Assembly: GCA_943737045.1 (NCBI GenBank)
Contig: CALSFV010000088.1
Span: 310,001-374,000 of the forward strand
Reading direction: 5' to 3'
Source: Parapristionchus giblindavisi
Taxonomy: Eukaryota; Nematoda; Chromadorea; Rhabditida; Diplogasteridae
Length of the DNA stretch: 64,000 nucleotides
Below the pieces are notes generated by a model. The model had not been told where the DNA came from, searched no databases, and saw only the letters and a list, made by a program, of their open reading frames with translations. Numbering within the stretch: position 1 is the stretch's first letter; each line of letters opens with the position of its first letter. Shown piece after piece: positions 61,002-64,000 of the stretch. Position numbers and translations under genes: made by a program.

Positions 61002-62893
61002 CGATCTTCACACGTCCCCACTGTAGATGGCTCATCCTATTGAGCCGGAGTTTGGTCGTCACGGAGAGTACAGTACTGGAAGAACTGCTGTTGAGGTTTG
61101 ATCTTTGATCTTTGATCTTCTTGATCTTTGATAACTTTGATTTTCGCTCTGTATCACAAACGATCAAATCCTTTTTTGATTCGTCAGCATTCTCAAAATC
61201 GATTAGCAATTATTGATTAGTACCTAATTATTGATTTATCTACTATTTCCAGGCAGTTTCTGCGATGGCGAGCCTGACTGCCGTCAAGATGATGACGAGA
61301 AGGACTGCAAAGCGTGCAATCGTGGAGCCAAGGTAAGAGGAACCCTATGGGCGGAGCTTAAAAGGGTGGAGCTTAAACTGGGCGGAGTCATATAGCACCA
61401 ATTACAGATGTGAAAGCCCCTCGGACCCTGCATCGCCAAGTCGCAGCTGTGCGACGGCGTCGTGAACTGCCCTGATGGATGCGACGAACTGGTACGGTAT
61501 GGGGAGGTTTCATGGGTCACGGTGTATGTTTTAGTTCTTACGGTATACTCTGTTACTGTAGATGTGATGGAAGACGATAGGGGCGGAGTCTAATTGTGGG
61601 CGGAGCTTACGCGTAAACTACAGGTATCCCATGGCGGAGGCGTGCTCGGGACACATTCGACCGTGCGCTAGAAGCTGTCCGAAATGCGATGAGAAGCTCG
61701 CCTTCCGATGCACCGATTGACTATATCAAGAAGATGCAGGTGGGCGGAGCTTTGATGGGCGGGGCTTAAATTGGGGTGTGGTTTGAAAATGGGCGGAGAC
61801 TAATACTCGTACATTCAGGTACGTGACGGTATGCAATATTGCGTCGATGGAGAGGACAAGAAGGAGTGCGAAAGGATGTGCGAGCCCTCGCGTCAGCCGT
61901 TCAAGTGAGTGCCGTGTGCATGAACGTTGACATCAAAGATTAGATCTAAAAGATCAAAGATCAATTCACGAACCTGCGTTCACCCCTTTGCTCTGAAACG
62001 TGACGTGATAAGCGTATTGAGAAGATCTTTGGTAAATACGCTACACGCTTGTGACGTCGTGTTTGTCGATAAACCGCTTGTCAACGTTCTTGCATACTGC
62101 CTCTGGTGTGGTGTGGTTCAACATTTGATGTGGTAAACGTCGCCTTGGTTCAGGTGCGCCACAGGCAACAAGTGCGTCGCCAAGGAGGCCAAGTGTGACG
62201 GAGTACGCGACTGTGACGATGGCAGTAACGATAAAGAGTGCACGCAGGTTCGTGAAGTGATCTTTGATCTTTGATCTTTTAGAGCTAATCTTTGATCTTT
62301 GCAGTGTCCTGCGTCTGCGCTTCACTGTGTGAAGGACAAGCGCTGCTTCCCGGGCATCGCCCGTTGTGATGGTGTTCCCGACTGCTCTGATGGCAGTGAC
62401 GAGTCTAACTGCACTTGTGATGGTAAGTGGGCGGAGTCTATCGATTTGTGGGCGTGGCCTAATTAAATTTTGCCCTTCAGAATGTACGGGTGGCCACGCG
62501 GAGACGTACACGTGCGAGTCGACTCCCCATTGCTTCAAGAGGTGCAATATTCGATTTTTTGGTCTTTGATCTTTGATCTTTGAAGTCTTTGATCTTTGTA
62601 GTATCTTAGTACTAGTTAAAGGCACACACCAGTCTACTTTGACTCTCCGCTCTGACAACACTCTATCGCAAACGAAAAAAGCGAGAGGATTGTGAGAACG
62701 AAGAGTTTCCAATTAGCTCGATGTATGACTTTAAAATAGACTTCGACTAAATAATTGAATATTTTTATGGAAGAGATAATTCTTCCCTCTTTATTATTCA
62801 ATATTGGTAGAGTCCTGAACATGCAAAAAATTGTGATGAAGTTGAAATGTTTGAATAAGCGTGATTCTATCATTCTTCAGGGTGTCTTCGTAG
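61002..62893 (+). CDS. LDL-receptor class A repeat protein with frame disruptions
   Basis: Exons 61257-61332, 61417-61496, 61624-61739, 61819-61904, 62154-62247, 62305-62422, 62481-62541 and 62881-62893 (TAG). A first exon ending at 61095 is likely (LILLSRSLVV could be part of a signal peptide), its start unclear. LDLa modules show as CDGEPDCRQDDDEKDC, CIAKSQLCDGVVNCPDGCDE, CDGVRDCDDGSNDKEC and CDGVPDCSDGSDESNC, the acidic Ca2+-binding ends with paired cysteines; the family is extracellular. Two problems: near 61417 a TGA precedes the frame unless a weak acceptor is used, and near 61718 the Cys-rich frame (CPKCDEKLAFRCTD) meets TGA while the open frame shifts by one base to continue as YIKKMQ. 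Either a base error or a decaying gene. Introns are rich in TGGGCGGAGY. Confidence 0.72.
61907..62104. mobile_element. Diverged foldback related to 59112-59263
   Basis: Ends GTGTGCATGAACGTTGACA and TGTCAACGTTCTTGCATAC, inside an LDLa-gene intron. Confidence 0.7.
62619..62727. repeat. P1 palindrome in the last LDLa-gene intron
   Basis: AAAGGCACACACCAGTC to AGCTCGATGTATGACTTT with mirrored arms. Confidence 0.65.
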
Positions 62894-63009
62894 TCTTTGC
62901 TGATGACGTCATCTGAAGGAGAACTCCCTCGTTTCTGATGATCAACGCGATTTTTGGAGGATTATCTAGCAGTGTTTCGTCGTATTGATTGGATCTCATC
63001 TTCCGAAAT

Positions 63010-63015
63010 AATAAA
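63010..63015 (+). terminator. Candidate polyadenylation signal AATAAA (LDLa gene)
   Basis: AATAAA about 117 bp after the TAG at 62891-62893. Confidence 0.5.
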
Positions 63016-63189
63016 GACTTTGGGGTTGTTATTGTCTGAAATCGGTGTCCTAGCCCGCGAAGTTAAATGGGTGGAGTCAGCATCGCTATATAAATAGGGA
63101 TTACCAAAAATGGGCGGAGCCATGCATCGGTATATAGGAACGGGTGCGAGTGAGTATATCTAGATCCTTTCACACTTCAGACAATAGGG

Positions 63190-63275
63190 ACCCATGGTCT
63201 AGTGGATAAGAGCCCGTACAATCAACCGGATCGGTTGGTCGGCAGAAAGGTTCAATCCCCCGAGAAGGATCAGCA
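63190..63275 (+). repeat. tRNA-like SINE head
   Basis: CATGGTCTAGTGGATAAGAG and AAAGGTTCAATCCCC resemble A and B boxes, but the first seven bases GGGACCC have no partner, so it is not a working tRNA gene. Confidence 0.5.
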
Positions 63276-64000
63276 AAAGAAATCATCTCCCAATTGTGAC
63301 CTACCCTTTTTGCCATTCTTCACTTGATGCCTTCTCGCTCTCCCTGCGCTAACGTTTAGTGAGTGACAGAGGTCCCATAGAATGGCCGTGGATCGTGAAC
63401 TAACTTTTTTTTATGAACATTATTTCATTTTTTTTATTTCAATGAGTTTCACATCAAGTAGAGGTAAAACGACCCCGCTGAGTTCAAAAATCGTATTCTT
63501 CTTTTCACCGCGTTTCATCCAAAGCGGAAACCGCGTATACGAATGTGTGCTTACCATAGTTGTAAGTGGGGAATGGCGCGATATATGAAGACAAGCCAAA
63601 TGGGAGTTTTTGGACAGAGTTTGGAGTTAAGGACAGTGTAAAGGTAGTGGGTGTTTATCAAAAATGGTTTTCAATGACACTCTGATAATTTGGAGTTCTT
63701 TTGTGAGAAGTCCTGTTCATCTGAAACATCGTGAGAGTGGTGACATCTATTACGGCTGCTCTTGCACAAAATCGTAATGGCTCTGACTCCGATTTCAAGC
63801 TGAAGCGGAGTTGGAAAATTGAGCCCCAAGAGTGAAAACTAAGTTTGTGGATGTGCTAACAACCCGTTCTAACTCCACCCTTTGCGTCAATCATTTGTCA
63901 ATCTGTATCAATTAAATTATTTAGTTCTGTTAAGTCCTAGCTTCGCCCCGATGTCGTGTAGTGTGGTGTGACACGATCTCATGGTGGGCGAGTATTTCAA
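63276..64000. other. Right end of window, nothing recognised
   Basis: No exon, repeat family or RNA gene that I can support. A 68-residue frame at 63382-63588 lacks any recognisable feature. Confidence 0.4.

Noticed and set aside
63190..63275. tRNA gene
   Set aside because: A- and B-box-like words are present but acceptor and T stems do not pair.

Overview
The window looks like a chromosome segment of a small-genome nematode, probably a free-living rhabditid or diplogastrid; the species cannot be named. The reasons are genes with many short exons, short introns mixed with repeat-swollen ones, acceptors of the TTTCAG/TACAG type (two of them directly before an ATG, as at trans-splice sites), short oligomers scattered through introns (TACGGTAG/TACTGTA, TTTGATC, TGGGCGGAGY), and very many small inverted-repeat elements. 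Exon models below were built by hand: frames were checked across junctions, but expression was not.

Layout. (1) 410-8293, plus: a SIX-family homeobox gene, 11 exons, 327 aa, ending in a 35-bp tandem repeat that carries its stop codon. (2) 9103-13073, minus: a two-exon 68-aa membrane protein resembling complex I subunit NDUFB1. Its intron holds a 5'-truncated LINE that was itself hit by two MITEs. Just upstream, at 13496-13599, is the last exon of another minus-strand gene, possibly an operon partner. (3) 14849-29559, plus: a complete 20-exon gene for USP39/Sad1, the catalytically dead USP of the U4/U6.U5 tri-snRNP (663 aa). (4) 29.9-48.7 kb: two 5'-truncated tandem copies of the usp-39 3' half (30964-37904 and 38896-47338) with copies of its 3' flank. 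The third copy has a nonsense codon. Their introns hold an old repeat unit, LINE pieces and large foldback elements. (5) 51279-59067, minus: a KANSL3-like gene (NSL chromatin complex), 16-17 exons, apparently cut off within its alpha/beta-hydrolase region, with a MITE inside a coding exon. (6) About 61.0-62.9 kb, plus: a secreted or membrane LDL-receptor class A repeat protein with frame problems. The last kilobase holds only a tRNA-like repeat.

The strongest theme is mobile DNA. At least five short element families with different interiors share termini of the form CATA... / ...TATG and are flanked by 8-bp target duplications, which points to one hAT-type machinery. Two further hAT-type elements (CAGGGCTGTGC ends), a Tc1/mariner-type 1.45-kb foldback and a 1.04-kb foldback with an ATAA duplication are also present. 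The usp-39 duplications act as a clock: several elements have an exact empty site in a paralogous copy. The most interesting single event is the MITE in the KANSL3-like exon. It brings an in-frame stop, yet the flanking duplication and an upstream GT would allow it to be spliced out in frame.
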